In this document: piece after piece, positions 20,424 to 29,163 of the stretch
Position numbering within the stretch: the stretch's first letter is position 1
Layout of the letters: every line of letters begins with the position of its first letter
From: Chloroflexota bacterium
GTDB lineage: Bacteria > Chloroflexota > Limnocylindria > Limnocylindrales > CSP1-4
Direction of reading: 5' to 3'
NCBI GenBank assembly: GCA_016781485.1
Contig: JADDQH010000023.1
Coordinates: 1-38,380, forward strand
DNA: 38,380 nucleotides
The notes under the pieces: generated by a model
What the model saw: only the letters and a program-made list of their open reading frames with translations
Databases searched by the model: none
Told to the model about the DNA's origin: nothing
Position numbers and translations under genes: made by a program

Positions 20424-22969
20424 CGGACGGGTTCGGCGAGGTGCGGGCGATCCGCATCGAGGACGAGTTGCGAGACAGCTACCTCGATTACGCGATGAGC
20501 GTGATCGTCAGCCGCGCCCTGCCCGACGTCCGGGACGGACTGAAGCCCGTGCACCGCCGGATCCTTCACACGATGAATGAGATGGGCCTCACCGCCGGAG
20601 CCGCCTATCGGAAATGCGCTGCGATCGTGGGCGAGGTGATGGGGAAGTATCACCCCCACGGCGACGCCGCCCTCTACGACGCGCTCGTGCGGCTCGCCCA
20701 GGACTTCTCGATGCGCTACCCACTCGTCGACGGGCAGGGGAACTTCGGGTCCGTCGACGGCGACCCGCCGGCTGCGATGCGATACACCGAGGCACGGATG
20801 ACCGCGATCGCCTCGGAGCTCCTCGCCGACATCGAGAAGAACACCGTCGACTTCGTCGAGAACTACGACGGGTCGCGACAGCAGCCCTCGGTCCTCCCCG
20901 CCAAGCTGCCGAACCTGCTCATCAACGGCTCCGCCGGCATCGCCGTCGGCATGGCCACCAATATCCCGCCACACCACCTGGGCGAGGTCGCGCGGGCGAC
21001 GGTCGCTCTCATCGAAGACCCGGAGCTGACCTCGGACGAGCTTTGCGAGTACGTACAGGGTCCCGACTTTCCCACAGCCGCCACCATCTTCCGGTACGAG
21101 AAACAGCGGAACGTCGTCACGGGCCAGTGGGAGCAGGTCGATGCGATCCGTCAGATGTATGCGCACGGGCGGGGCCGCGTGGTGATGCGTGCCCAGTGCG
21201 CGTTCGAGGAGTCCCGGGCGGGCCGGACCGCGATCGTCGTGACCGAGCTGCCGTATCAGGTCAACAAGGCTGCACTCGTGGAGCGGATCGCCGAGCTGGC
21301 GACGACCCGCAAGATCGAGGGGATCGCGGACCTCCGCGACGAGTCGGACCGTGACGGCCTGCGTGTCGTCATCGAGTGCAAGCGCGACGCCAACCCGCAC
21401 AAGGTGCTCAACAACCTGTTCAAGCAGACCGCGCTCCAGCTCGCGTACAACCTCAACATGCTCGCGCTCGTCGATGGACAGCCGCAGACGCTGCCGCTCA
21501 AGGCCGTCCTTCAGCACCACATCGATTGGCGCCGCGACGTCGTCCGGCGACGGACGGAGTACGACCTGGCCAAGGCGCGCGACCGCGCGCACATCCTCGA
21601 AGGACTCAAGGTCGCGCTCGACAACCTGGACGCGGTCATCCGTACCATCCGCGAGTCTGCTGACGTGGAAACGGCGCGCGCGAACCTGATCGCGCGCTTC
21701 GAGCTGAGCGAGATCCAGGCGAACGCGATCCTCGAGATGCAGCTCCGGCGCCTCGCGGCACTCGAGCGCAGGAAGATCGAGGACGAATACATCGCCGTCA
21801 TCAAGCTCATCGGCGAGCTCGAGGACATCCTCGCCAGCCCTGCGCGCGTGCTCCGGATCATCCGCGACGAGCTGACGGGGCTCGCCGACAAGTACGCAGG
21901 GCCGCGCCGGACCCGGGTCGCGGAGGACGCGAGCCGCGAGATGACGGACGAGGACCTGATCGCGGACGAGGACGTCGTCATCACGATCTCCGGCCGCGGC
22001 TATATCAAGCGCCAGCCGCTCGCGACGTATCGACGTCAGGCGCGTGGCGGGAAGGGGATCATCGGCGCACGAACGGTCGAGGAGGACGCCCTCGAGCATC
22101 TCCTTGTCGCCAATACGCATGACTGGGCGCTGTTCTTCACGAACCGCGGCCGCGTCTTCAGCTCCAAGGTCCATCAGATCCCCGACGCGAGTCGGACGGC
22201 CAAGGGCATCCCCGTCATCAATCTCGAGGGCGTCCAGGTCGATTCCGGCGAGACGGTCCTTGCCGTCGTCACGATCCCGAACTTCGAGAAGGGCCACAAC
22301 CTCGTCATGGCGACCCGCCAGGGGATCATCAAGAAGACGCCGATCGAGCAGTTCGAGAAGGTGCGCTCGTCCGGCATCCGGGCCCTGACCGTCGCCGCGA
22401 ACGACGAGCTCGCCTGGGTGGCGGTGACGAGCGGCCGCGACGATATCCTCCTGGCCACCGCGCTCGGCCGGCTCGCGCGCTTCTCGGAAGACGAGGTCCG
22501 AGCGATGGGACGGGACGCCGCGGGCGTGATCGGGATCCGGTTGGCGCGGAGCGGCGATCGAGTGGTCGCCATGACCGTCGCGCAGCCCGACGCGGACCTC
22601 CTCGTGCTCACGGAGACGGGGTACGGCAAACGCGTCCCCTTGACGGACTTCCGCCGAAAGCACCGAGGCGGCCAGGGGGTCCAGCTGATCGCCCTCGAGG
22701 GGCGCAAGACCGGGCCCGTCGCCGCCGTCCAGCTGGTGACCGAGCGTGACGAGGAGCTGCTGCTGATCAGCTCCAGTGGTCAGGTCGTGCGCACCGACGT
22801 GAAGAGCATCAACCGGTACAGCAGCAGCGCCCGGGGCGTGATCGTCATGCGCCTCAACCCGGGCGACGCGGTTGCCGGCATCGCGGTGTTCCGGGCCGGG
22901 CTGGCGGAGCTGCGTTCCATGGGCGACAATGGCGCCCCCTCCGACGGGCGAGGCGCGGAGGGCTCCTAG
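20420..22969 (+). CDS. gyrA: DNA gyrase subunit A
   Basis: This is the breakage-reunion subunit of gyrase, 849 residues. The N-terminus [28 protein letters not shown] is canonical (seen in parts: [20 protein letters not shown] and GLKPVHRR). The quinolone region reads [19 protein letters not shown], with Ala where E. coli has Ser83. The catalytic Tyr is in [10 protein letters not shown]. The coiled-coil ends with [21 protein letters not shown]. The C-terminal wrapping domain contains the GyrA box QARGGKG and about six repeating blades, for example [17 protein letters not shown] and [18 protein letters not shown]. The GyrA box marks it as gyrase, not ParC. It starts at ATG 20420 in an ATGA overlap with the AlkD-like gene. 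Confidence 0.97.
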
Positions 22970-23004
22970 CGGAGGTCGGGGTTGGCGTTCACCGAGATAC
23001 GGCA

Positions 23005-24231
23005 GTGAGCCGAGGCGCGGCCGTGGGGTTCGGCGCACCGGACGCGCAGTTCGACGAGCAGCTGGACCTCTACACCGGCAACGCGAACCGGGATCTCGCG
23101 CTCAAGATCGGCCGGTACCTGGGCGTCGAGCTCGGGCGGGTCGAGGTGTTCGAGTTCGCGAACGAGAACATCTTCGTCAAGATCCTTGACAACGCCCGGG
23201 GCAAGGACGTCTATCTGATCCAGCCCACCTGCTCGCCCGTGAACCGCTCGATCATGGAGTTGCTGATCATGATCGACGCGTTCAAGCGCGCGAGCGCCGA
23301 GCGGATCACGGCCGTGGTGCCGTATTACGCGTACGGCCGGTCGGACAAGAAGGACCAGCCGCGCGTCCCGATCACGGCCCGCCTGATCGCCGACATGATC
23401 ACCGCTGCCGGTGCCGATCGGGTCCTCACCATGGACCTCCACCAGGGCCAGATCCAGGGATTCTTCAACATCCCGGTCGACGAGCTCACCGCGGTCCACC
23501 TCTTGAGCGGATACTTCCGACAGAAGGCCCTGACAGACCTGGTGGTCGTCACCGACCTCGGCTTCGCAAAGCGCGCCCGCACCTTCGCCGAACTGCTCGA
23601 CGCGCCGCTGGCCGTCATCGAGAAGCGGCGTGTCGGGAACGAAGACAAGGCGGAGCTGATGAACGTGATCGGCGAAGTCCGGGGGCGGCGCACGGTGATC
23701 GTGGACGACGAGATCGATACCGCGAGCACGCTCATGGAGGTCGTCCGGGCGCTCCAGCGTGAGGGAGTCACCGAGATCTACGCGTGCGCGACGCACGGAG
23801 TACTTTCGGGCCCGGCGATCGACCGCATCCGCGACTCCGGGCTCCGGGAGGTCGTCATCACCGACACCGTCCCTCTCCGTCCCAGCAAGCGGCTGCCGAA
23901 GATCACCCAGCTGTCCGTCGCTCCGCTCATCGGCGAAGCGATCAGGCGCATCCATTTCCGGGAGTCGGTCGGGGCGCTGTTCTCCAGCGAGATCCAGTTC
24001 GTCCAGGAGATGACATTCTGGGAGAACGGCGGCGGCGAGCAGCCTGCGCTCGCGGGGACCGCGACGCGCCGCAACGGGGCGAGCGACCACGCTGGTCACG
24101 GGCGGGCGGGCGCCGACGAGGACAGCGCGCCGGGGAGGACGGAGCACGAACCGGGACGGAACGACGACCACGACCGCGAACAGCGCGGCGGCCTTCACCG
24201 GATGCCGGCGGAGGCGGGAGAGCGCAGGTGA
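23005..24231 (+). CDS. prs: Ribose-phosphate pyrophosphokinase (PRPP synthase)
   Basis: This enzyme makes PRPP from ribose-5-phosphate and ATP for purine, pyrimidine, His, Trp and NAD synthesis; cytosolic, 408 residues. Motifs are LYTGNANRDLALKIG, QPTCSPVNRSIMELL, VVPYYAYGRSDKKDQPR, DLHQGQIQGFFNIPVDEL (ATP/ribose-phosphate region) and VIVDDEIDTASTL (PRPP-binding loop). Class I synthases are about 315 residues. Here the enzyme domain ends near residue 337 (QEMTFWENG), and a roughly 70-residue Gly/Asp/Glu/Arg/His-rich tail follows, probably disordered. It starts at GTG 23005, 35 bases after gyrA, adding about 20 residues before the conserved core. The stop overlaps the next small ORF in GTGA. 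Confidence 0.95.
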   Translation: MSRGAAVGFGAPDAQFDEQLDLYTGNANRDLALKIGRYLGVELGRVEVFEFANENIFVKILDNARGKDVYLIQPTCSPVNRSIMELLIMIDAFKRASAERITAVVPYYAYGRSDKKDQPRVPITARLIADMITAAGADRVLTMDLHQGQIQGFFNIPVDELTAVHLLSGYFRQKALTDLVVVTDLGFAKRARTFAELLDAPLAVIEKRRVGNEDKAELMNVIGEVRGRRTVIVDDEIDTASTLMEVVRALQREGVTEIYACATHGVLSGPAIDRIRDSGLREVVITDTVPLRPSKRLPKITQLSVAPLIGEAIRRIHFRESVGALFSSEIQFVQEMTFWENGGGEQPALAGTATRRNGASDHAGHGRAGADEDSAPGRTEHEPGRNDDHDREQRGGLHRMPAEAGERR

Positions 24232-24458
24232 GCCTGAAGCTCTATCGTCCGGTTCCGGGCGGCCTCAAGCCACGTCCTCCCGACGACAAGAACTGGCGAC
24301 GGCAGCTGCGCTCAAGGCGATGGCGGGCTGCCCCACTCGAGAATCCGGAGGGGAAGCCGCTCGGTCCGCTCGCCGGCGTCCTCTTCTTCGGGGGATTGGC
24401 GGCACTCACGTTCATCCTCCTCGTGCTCGGCTACGGAACCGGGTTCTGGCGCTCCTGA
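24228..24458 (+). CDS. Small single-helix membrane protein, unknown function
   Basis: This 76-residue ORF starts with GTG inside the prs stop (GTGA) and ends 40 bases before secA. The first 45 residues are basic and Pro/Arg-rich (RPVPGGLKPRPPDDKNWRR, QLRSRRWRAAPLENPEG). Then comes one hydrophobic helix at about residues 48-70 (PLAGVLFFGGLAALTFILLV), ending in GTGFWRS. By the positive-inside rule the N-terminus should be cytoplasmic. I do not recognise a family. Placement just before secA invites a membrane-anchoring or secretion-linked guess, but nothing in the sequence proves it. Confidence 0.7.
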   Translation: MSLKLYRPVPGGLKPRPPDDKNWRRQLRSRRWRAAPLENPEGKPLGPLAGVLFFGGLAALTFILLVLGYGTGFWRS

Positions 24459-24481
24459 CGGAGTCGTTCCACCCCCGGTCC

Positions 24482-24487
24482 TATACT
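24482..24487 (+). promoter_or_regulatory. -10 box at secA start
   Basis: TATACT (5 of 6 consensus) ends 11 bases before ATG 24499, predicting a leader of only about 4-5 bases. There is no ribosome-binding site between box and ATG. A CTGACG upstream at 24455-24460 is too far (21 bases) to be a confident -35. Confidence 0.6.
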
Positions 24488-24498
24488 TGTCGACTCCG

Positions 24499-27400
24499 AT
24501 GAAGAACTTGCTCTCCCGTTTCGTCGATACCAACGAGCGCGCCGTGCGGCGGCTGCGCGGGTACGTGGACGAGATCAACGCGCTCGAACCGGAGTTCGAG
24601 GCGCTCTCCGACGCCGAGATCCAGGAGCGGATCGGTGCCGTTCGCGAAGAGATCGCGGACGAGGCCGCGCCGGCGGAGCGCTCCAGCGAGGAGCTCGAGC
24701 ACCCGGACATCGAGCGGCGCCGAGAGTTGGCCAAGGCGCGGCGCAAGCGCGACCACGAGCGGCTTCAGGACGTGCTCGATGGCGTCCTTCCGGAGGTCTT
24801 CGCCGCGGCTCGCGAGATGGGGCGCCGGCGCCTCGGGATGCGACACTTCGACGTCCAGCTGATGGGCGGCGCCGTGCTGCATGCGGGCAAGATCGCGGAG
24901 ATGAGGACCGGCGAGGGCAAGACGCTGGTCGCGCCGCTCGCCGCGGCGCTCAACGCGCTCTCCGGCAAGGGCGTCCATGTCGTGACGGTCAACGACTACC
25001 TCGCGAAGCGCGACGCGCAGTGGATGGGGCCGCTCTACCACGGCCTCGGGCTCTCCGTCGGCATCATCCAGCACGACCAGGCGTTCCTGTTCGATCCGGA
25101 GTACCGGAGCAGCGACGAGCGGACGATGCACCTGCGCCCGGCCGAACGCCGCGAGGCGTACGCCGCGGACGTGACGTACGGGACCAACAACGAGTTCGGG
25201 TTCGACTACCTGCGGGACAACATGGTCGTCGAGCTCGAGCAACGCGTCCAGCGCGAGCGGTACTTCGCCATCGTCGACGAGGTCGACAACATCCTCATCG
25301 ATGAGGCTCGGACGCCGCTGATCATCAGCGGGCAGGCCGAGGAGTCGGAAGACCTGTACTACCAGTTCGCGCGGCTGGTACCGAAGTTGAAGCCGCGACC
25401 CGAGGGGGCGACGGAGGGCGGCGACTACTTCGTCGACCTCAAGGAGCGCGCCGTCGCACCGACGGAGGAAGGCATCTCGAGGATCGAGAAGCTCCTCAAC
25501 GTGCCGAACCTCTACGACGACGCGCGACTCGCGCGCTACTTCGACCAGGCGCTGCGGGCGCACGCGCTCTTCAGGCGCGACCGCGACTACCTGGTCAAGG
25601 ACGGCGAGATCGTCATCGTCGACGAGTTCACCGGGCGCCAGATGCCGGGACGCCGCTGGTCCGAGGGTCTCCACCAGGCGATCGAGGCCAAGGAGGGCGT
25701 TCGCGTCCAGCGGGAGTCCGTGACGCTCGCGACGATCACGTTCCAGAACTACTTCCGGCTCTACGACAAGCTCTCCGGCATGACCGGGACGGCTATGACG
25801 GAGCAGGAGGAGTTCTACAAGATCTATGGGCTCGAGGTCGTCGCCATCCCGACCCACCGGCCGATGATTCGGGAGGACTATCCCGATCTCGTCTTCCGGT
25901 CGGAGGACGCGAAGTTCAAGGCGCTCATCGACGAGATCGTGGAGGTCGGCGAGGGGGGCAGGCCTGTCCTCGTCGGGACGGTCAGCGTGGAGAAGAGCGA
26001 GATCCTCTCAGAGATGCTCAGGCGGCGAGGGATCAGACACGAGGTCCTGAACGCCAAGTTCCACGAGAAGGAAGCCGGCATCATCGCCCAGGCCGGGATC
26101 AGTGGCGCGGTCACGATCGCGACGAACATGGCGGGCCGCGGAACGGACATCCTGCTCGGCGGCAACCCCGCCGGCCTCGCGTCCGCCGCGCTTCAGCGGA
26201 AGGGGGTCAACCCCGCGGAAGCGCCGCGCGAGGTCTACGACGCCGCGCTCGCGGAAGCGAAGGCGCAGACCGCCCAGGACCACGACCGGGTCGTCGAGGC
26301 GGGCGGGCTCCACATCATCGGCACCGAGCGACACGACGCGCGCCGGATCGACAACCAGCTCCGCGGACGCGCCGCACGCCAGGGCGACCCGGGCTCGTCC
26401 CGCTTCTATCTCTCGCTCGAAGATCCGCTCATGAAGCGGTTTGCGTCCGACCGCGTCGCCGGTCTGATGGAGCGGATGGGCCTCGAGGACGACGTCGCGA
26501 TCGAGTCCCGCCTCGTCTCGAGGACGATCGAGAACGCACAGACGCGCGTCGAGGGCTACAACTTCGACATCCGCAAGCGCGTCGTCGAGTACGACGACGT
26601 CATCAACAAGCAGCGAGAGACGATCTATGCGGAACGGGACAAGGTCCTTCACAACGAGGACCTGACCGAGACCGTCCGCACGTTCGTCGCAGAGGAGATC
26701 GACGCCGTCGTCGACACGCACCTCGTCGGCGAGGACACGTCGGAGTGGGACATCGAGGGGCTCGAGCGCGCGCTCGAGGCGCTCGGGCTGCCGCGCGAGG
26801 AGATCTCGGAGGACCGCATCTGGGAGCTCGGGTCGCGAGAGGCGATCGTCACCCACTTCCAGGACGTCGCCGATGAGCTGCTCTCCGCGCGCGAGGAGGA
26901 ACACGGGCCCGAAACCTGGGCGCTGGTGGAGCGGCTCGTCCTGCTGCGCACGATCGATTCGCTGTGGGTCGAGCACCTGACCGAGCTCGACGACATGCGG
27001 AGGGGCATCGGGCTGCGCGGCTATGGCGGCACGGACCCGCTGAACGAGTTCAAGCGGGAGGCGTTCCGGCTGTACGAGGAGTTGCGGGGCTTCATCCGAC
27101 ATCAGGTCGCCAGCACGATCTTCCGTGTCAGCGTGACACGGCAGCCTGCGCCTGTCCGGACCCCGGCACGGACCCCGGTCGGCGTCGCGGCCCGCGCCGC
27201 GGAAGACGGTTCGACCGACCCCCGGGCCGGGCGAGCGAGTGACACCGCTCCGGCGCCTGCGGTCACGACGACGGCAGCGTCGATGGTCGCGGCAACGTTC
27301 ACGAGCGGGGATGGGAACGGGACGTCGACGACGGCCGGAACTGCGAACGGGAACGGATCCGGTCGGCGGACAGTGCCTGCGACGTCGAGCGCACCGAGGG

Positions 27401-27582
27401 TCGGCGGGCTCGGAACGCTCGCGGGCGCGACCGCCCGCCCCGGGACGATCCGCGAACAGTACGGAGAGCAGGCGAGCGCGCCGGCGGTCACGAGTCAGGG
27501 CGCGGGCGGAGCAAAACTCGGCCGGAACGAACCCTGCTACTGCGGGAGCGGGCTCAAGTACAAGAAGTGCCACGGGCGCTGA
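24499..27582 (+). CDS. secA: Preprotein translocase ATPase SecA
   Basis: This is the motor ATPase of the Sec translocon, 1027 residues. The N-terminus is MKNLLSRFVDTNERAVRRLR. The DEAD-type motor follows: FDVQLMGGAVLHAGKIAEMR, Walker A MRTGEGKTLV near residue 135, VHVVTVNDYLAKRDAQWMG, TYGTNNEFGFDYLRDNM, and Walker B VDEVDNILIDEARTPLIISG. NBD2 shows TNMAGRGTDILLGGNP and RGRAARQGDPGSSRFYLS. A Thr/Ala/Gly-rich low-complexity linker of about 120 residues (roughly 885-1005) precedes the C-terminal zinc motif RNEPCYCGSGLKYKKCHGR, which binds SecB or ribosomes. ATG 24499 is chosen; the TTG at 24487 overlaps the -10 box. The length exceeds typical SecA (about 840-900) because of the linker and an insertion in the N-terminal third. 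Confidence 0.97.
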   Translation: MKNLLSRFVDTNERAVRRLRGYVDEINALEPEFEALSDAEIQERIGAVREEIADEAAPAERSSEELEHPDIERRRELAKARRKRDHERLQDVLDGVLPEVFAAAREMGRRRLGMRHFDVQLMGGAVLHAGKIAEMRTGEGKTLVAPLAAALNALSGKGVHVVTVNDYLAKRDAQWMGPLYHGLGLSVGIIQHDQAFLFDPEYRSSDERTMHLRPAERREAYAADVTYGTNNEFGFDYLRDNMVVELEQRVQRERYFAIVDEVDNILIDEARTPLIISGQAEESEDLYYQFARLVPKLKPRPEGATEGGDYFVDLKERAVAPTEEGISRIEKLLNVPNLYDDARLARYFDQALRAHALFRRDRDYLVKDGEIVIVDEFTGRQMPGRRWSEGLHQAIEAKEGVRVQRESVTLATITFQNYFRLYDKLSGMTGTAMTEQEEFYKIYGLEVVAIPTHRPMIREDYPDLVFRSEDAKFKALIDEIVEVGEGGRPVLVGTVSVEKSEILSEMLRRRGIRHEVLNAKFHEKEAGIIAQAGISGAVTIATNMAGRGTDILLGGNPAGLASAALQRKGVNPAEAPREVYDAALAEAKAQTAQDHDRVVEAGGLHIIGTERHDARRIDNQLRGRAARQGDPGSSRFYLSLEDPLMKRFASDRVAGLMERMGLEDDVAIESRLVSRTIENAQTRVEGYNFDIRKRVVEYDDVINKQRETIYAERDKVLHNEDLTETVRTFVAEEIDAVVDTHLVGEDTSEWDIEGLERALEALGLPREEISEDRIWELGSREAIVTHFQDVADELLSAREEEHGPETWALVERLVLLRTIDSLWVEHLTELDDMRRGIGLRGYGGTDPLNEFKREAFRLYEELRGFIRHQVASTIFRVSVTRQPAPVRTPARTPVGVAARAAEDGSTDPRAGRASDTAPAPAVTTTAASMVAATFTSGDGNGTSTTAGTANGNGSGRRTVPATSSAPRVGGLGTLAGATARPGTIREQYGEQASAPAVTSQGAGGAKLGRNEPCYCGSGLKYKKCHGR

Positions 27583-27704
27583 AGGCCACCACTCCCGCGA
27601 CTTACTGACCGCTCCTTCGCCATCTCCGCCCGCCCCCGTCCTGCGGCCCCGGACGAACATCGCCACGCCTCCGTGGGACCCGAACGCCTGGTCTTCCATC
27701 AGCC

Positions 27705-27737
27705 CCCCTTGAGATAGTGTTAAGGGGTCTTTATACT
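27705..27737 (+). promoter_or_regulatory. Promoter with overlapping inverted repeat, upstream of Cys-rich ORF/prfB
   Basis: TTGAGA (27709-27714) and TATACT (27732-27737) are exactly 17 bases apart, a good housekeeping-type promoter. The inverted repeat CCCCTT (27705-27710) and AAGGGG (27722-27727) overlaps the -35 and spacer and could be an operator. Transcription should begin near 27744, directly before the hairpin at 27747. Confidence 0.7.
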
Positions 27738-27746
27738 TCGCAAAAC

Positions 27747-27770
27747 ACGCCGGAAGTCCCCTTCCGGCGT
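27747..27770 (+). terminator. Strong hairpin after secA, at predicted 5' end of next transcript
   Basis: A perfect 10-bp stem, ACGCCGGAAG (27747-27756) with CTTCCGGCGT (27761-27770), loop TCCC, followed by TTCCGTTT. It can end secA transcripts. Because it begins about 3 bases after the predicted start of the downstream transcript, it may equally be a 5' stabilising or attenuating stem for the Cys-rich ORF/prfB mRNA. Confidence 0.6.
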
Positions 27771-27822
27771 TCCGTTTAGGGTCCAGGGAGGGCGGACCCG
27801 CCGGTGAGGGAGTGAGGGAGCG

Positions 27823-28050
27823 GTGGATCCGAGCGCGGCCGAAGAGTCCTTCGTCGATCTCATCGCGTGTGAGCGAGATTGCCGAACGTGCAGCTACGCC
27901 GCCTGGCTCGACTGTGACGGCAATTGCGGCGTCTGTCCCCATAACGGTTACTGTCCCTGTGTCAACCCCGTCGTCGCTCGGAGCAAGACTGCGATCAAGA
28001 TGATCGAGCTCCGACCGATCCTGCTCCAGGACCTGAGATCGAGGAACTGA
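27823..28050 (+). CDS. Small eight-cysteine protein, probable metal or Fe-S binder
   Basis: This 75-residue protein has eight Cys in a compact block (residues 16-46): C16-x3-C20-x2-C23, then C31-x3-C35-x2-C38, then C44-x-C46. The two CX3CX2C units look like a duplication, and a His lies at 40. The C-terminal 28 residues (VVARSKTAIKMIELRPILLQ) form an amphipathic-looking helix without Cys. It starts at GTG 27823 after a purine-rich GAGGGAG. The stop shares one base with the prfB ATG (TGATG), so translation of prfB is probably coupled to it. I do not recognise a family. Zinc or [4Fe-4S] binding is inferred from Cys spacing only. Confidence 0.7.
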   Translation: MDPSAAEESFVDLIACERDCRTCSYAAWLDCDGNCGVCPHNGYCPCVNPVVARSKTAIKMIELRPILLQDLRSRN

Positions 28051-29163
28051 TGGAACCAGCGCTCATCCGAGACCTCGCGGAGCGGATCCACGCGACGTCG
28101 GGGCGTCTTTGACCTAGCCGAGAAAGAACGCCACCTCCGCGACCTCGAGCAGCAGGCGAGCGCCCCGGACCTCTGGGAGGATCCCAGGGCCGCCCAGCGG
28201 ATCCTCAGAGAGGCGGACGACCTCAGAGAGGAGCTCACGACCTGGCGCGACCTTGAAAAGCGCGCCCGAGACCTCGTCGAACTCAACGAGCTCGCCGCGT
28301 CGGATGGGACCGATCCGCAACTGGAGGCGGAGATGGCGGCGGAGTATCAGGCGCTCGACGGAGCGTACGCCGCCCATCGGACGCGTCTCCTGTTCGCCGG
28401 GGGATACGACGAACGGGATGCGATCGTCACCATCAGCGCGAGGGCAGGTGGCACCGAGGCCACGGACTGGACGCAGATGCTCCTGCGGATGTATCTCCGG
28501 TGGGCCGAGCGGCACCGCTTCCGGACGGAGATCCTGGACCAGGTAGAGGGAGAGGAGATCGGGCTCAAGAGCGTCGCCGTCGGCGTCCGCGGGCGCTACG
28601 CGTACGGGTTCCTCCGAACGGAGCGCGGCGATCATCGACTCGTCCGACTGAGCCCGTTCGACTCGCAGAATCGGCGTCACACCACGTTCGCCCTCGTCGA
28701 GGTGCTGCCGGAGGTGGAAGACGAGGTCGAGGTCGAGGTCGACCCCGACGAGTTGCGGATCGACACGTACCGGTCGACCGGCGCGGGCGGCCAGCACGTC
28801 AACAAGACCGATTCTGCGGTCCGCATCACTCACCTTCCGACCGGCATCGTTGCACAGAGCCAGAATGAGCGATCGCAGATCCAGAACCGCGACACCGCGA
28901 TGAAGATCCTCAAGGCTCGACTGCTGGAGCGACGGCTCCAGGAGCGGGAAGCCGAGATCGCCCGCCTCAAGGGCGCCCACGTCCAGGCGAGCTGGGGCAA
29001 CCAGATCCGATCCTATGTCCTTCACCCGTATCAGATGGTCAAGGATCACCGAACCGGGCATGAGACGAGCGACACGGCGGGTGTTCTCGACGGAGACCTC
29101 GACGGGTTCATGCAGGCGGAGCTGGAGCGCCTCGCGACAGAGGTCGACCGGGACGCCGCGTGA
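28050..29163 (+). CDS. prfB: Peptide chain release factor 2, with programmed +1 frameshift
   Basis: This class I release factor reads UGA/UAA and triggers peptidyl-tRNA hydrolysis. Translation starts at ATG 28050, reads 20 codons to CTT, and meets TGA at 28110. A +1 slip continues in the frame from GAC 28111 (DLAEKERHLRDLE), giving about 370 residues, the normal RF2 length. The site CTTTGAC with GGGG three bases upstream of CTT matches the classic autoregulatory signal. The recognition tripeptide SPF is in RLSPFDSQNRRHTTF, and the catalytic GGQ is in STGAGGQHVNKTDSAVRI. The N-terminal helical domain and C-terminal LDGDLDGFMQAEL are typical. It is coupled upstream to the Cys-rich ORF (TGATG) and downstream to the GNAT gene (GTGA). 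Confidence 0.96.
28100..28113 (+). promoter_or_regulatory. RF2 programmed frameshift signal
   Basis: An internal Shine-Dalgarno-like GGGG (28100-28103), 3-base spacer, slippery CTT (28107-28109), in-frame TGA (28110-28112) and following C. Low RF2 slows termination at this TGA and favours the +1 shift, so RF2 controls its own synthesis, as established in E. coli. Confidence 0.95.

Noticed and set aside
26008-27942. 644-codon minus-strand ORF opposite the secA 3' end and the Cys-rich ORF
   Set aside because: Shadow of SecA; no ribosome-binding site or motifs, and it runs through the terminator hairpin at 27747.
28110-28112. prfB as a pseudogene because of an early TGA
   Set aside because: The TGA lies in the classic CTTTGAC programmed frameshift context and the downstream frame is intact with SPF and GGQ.
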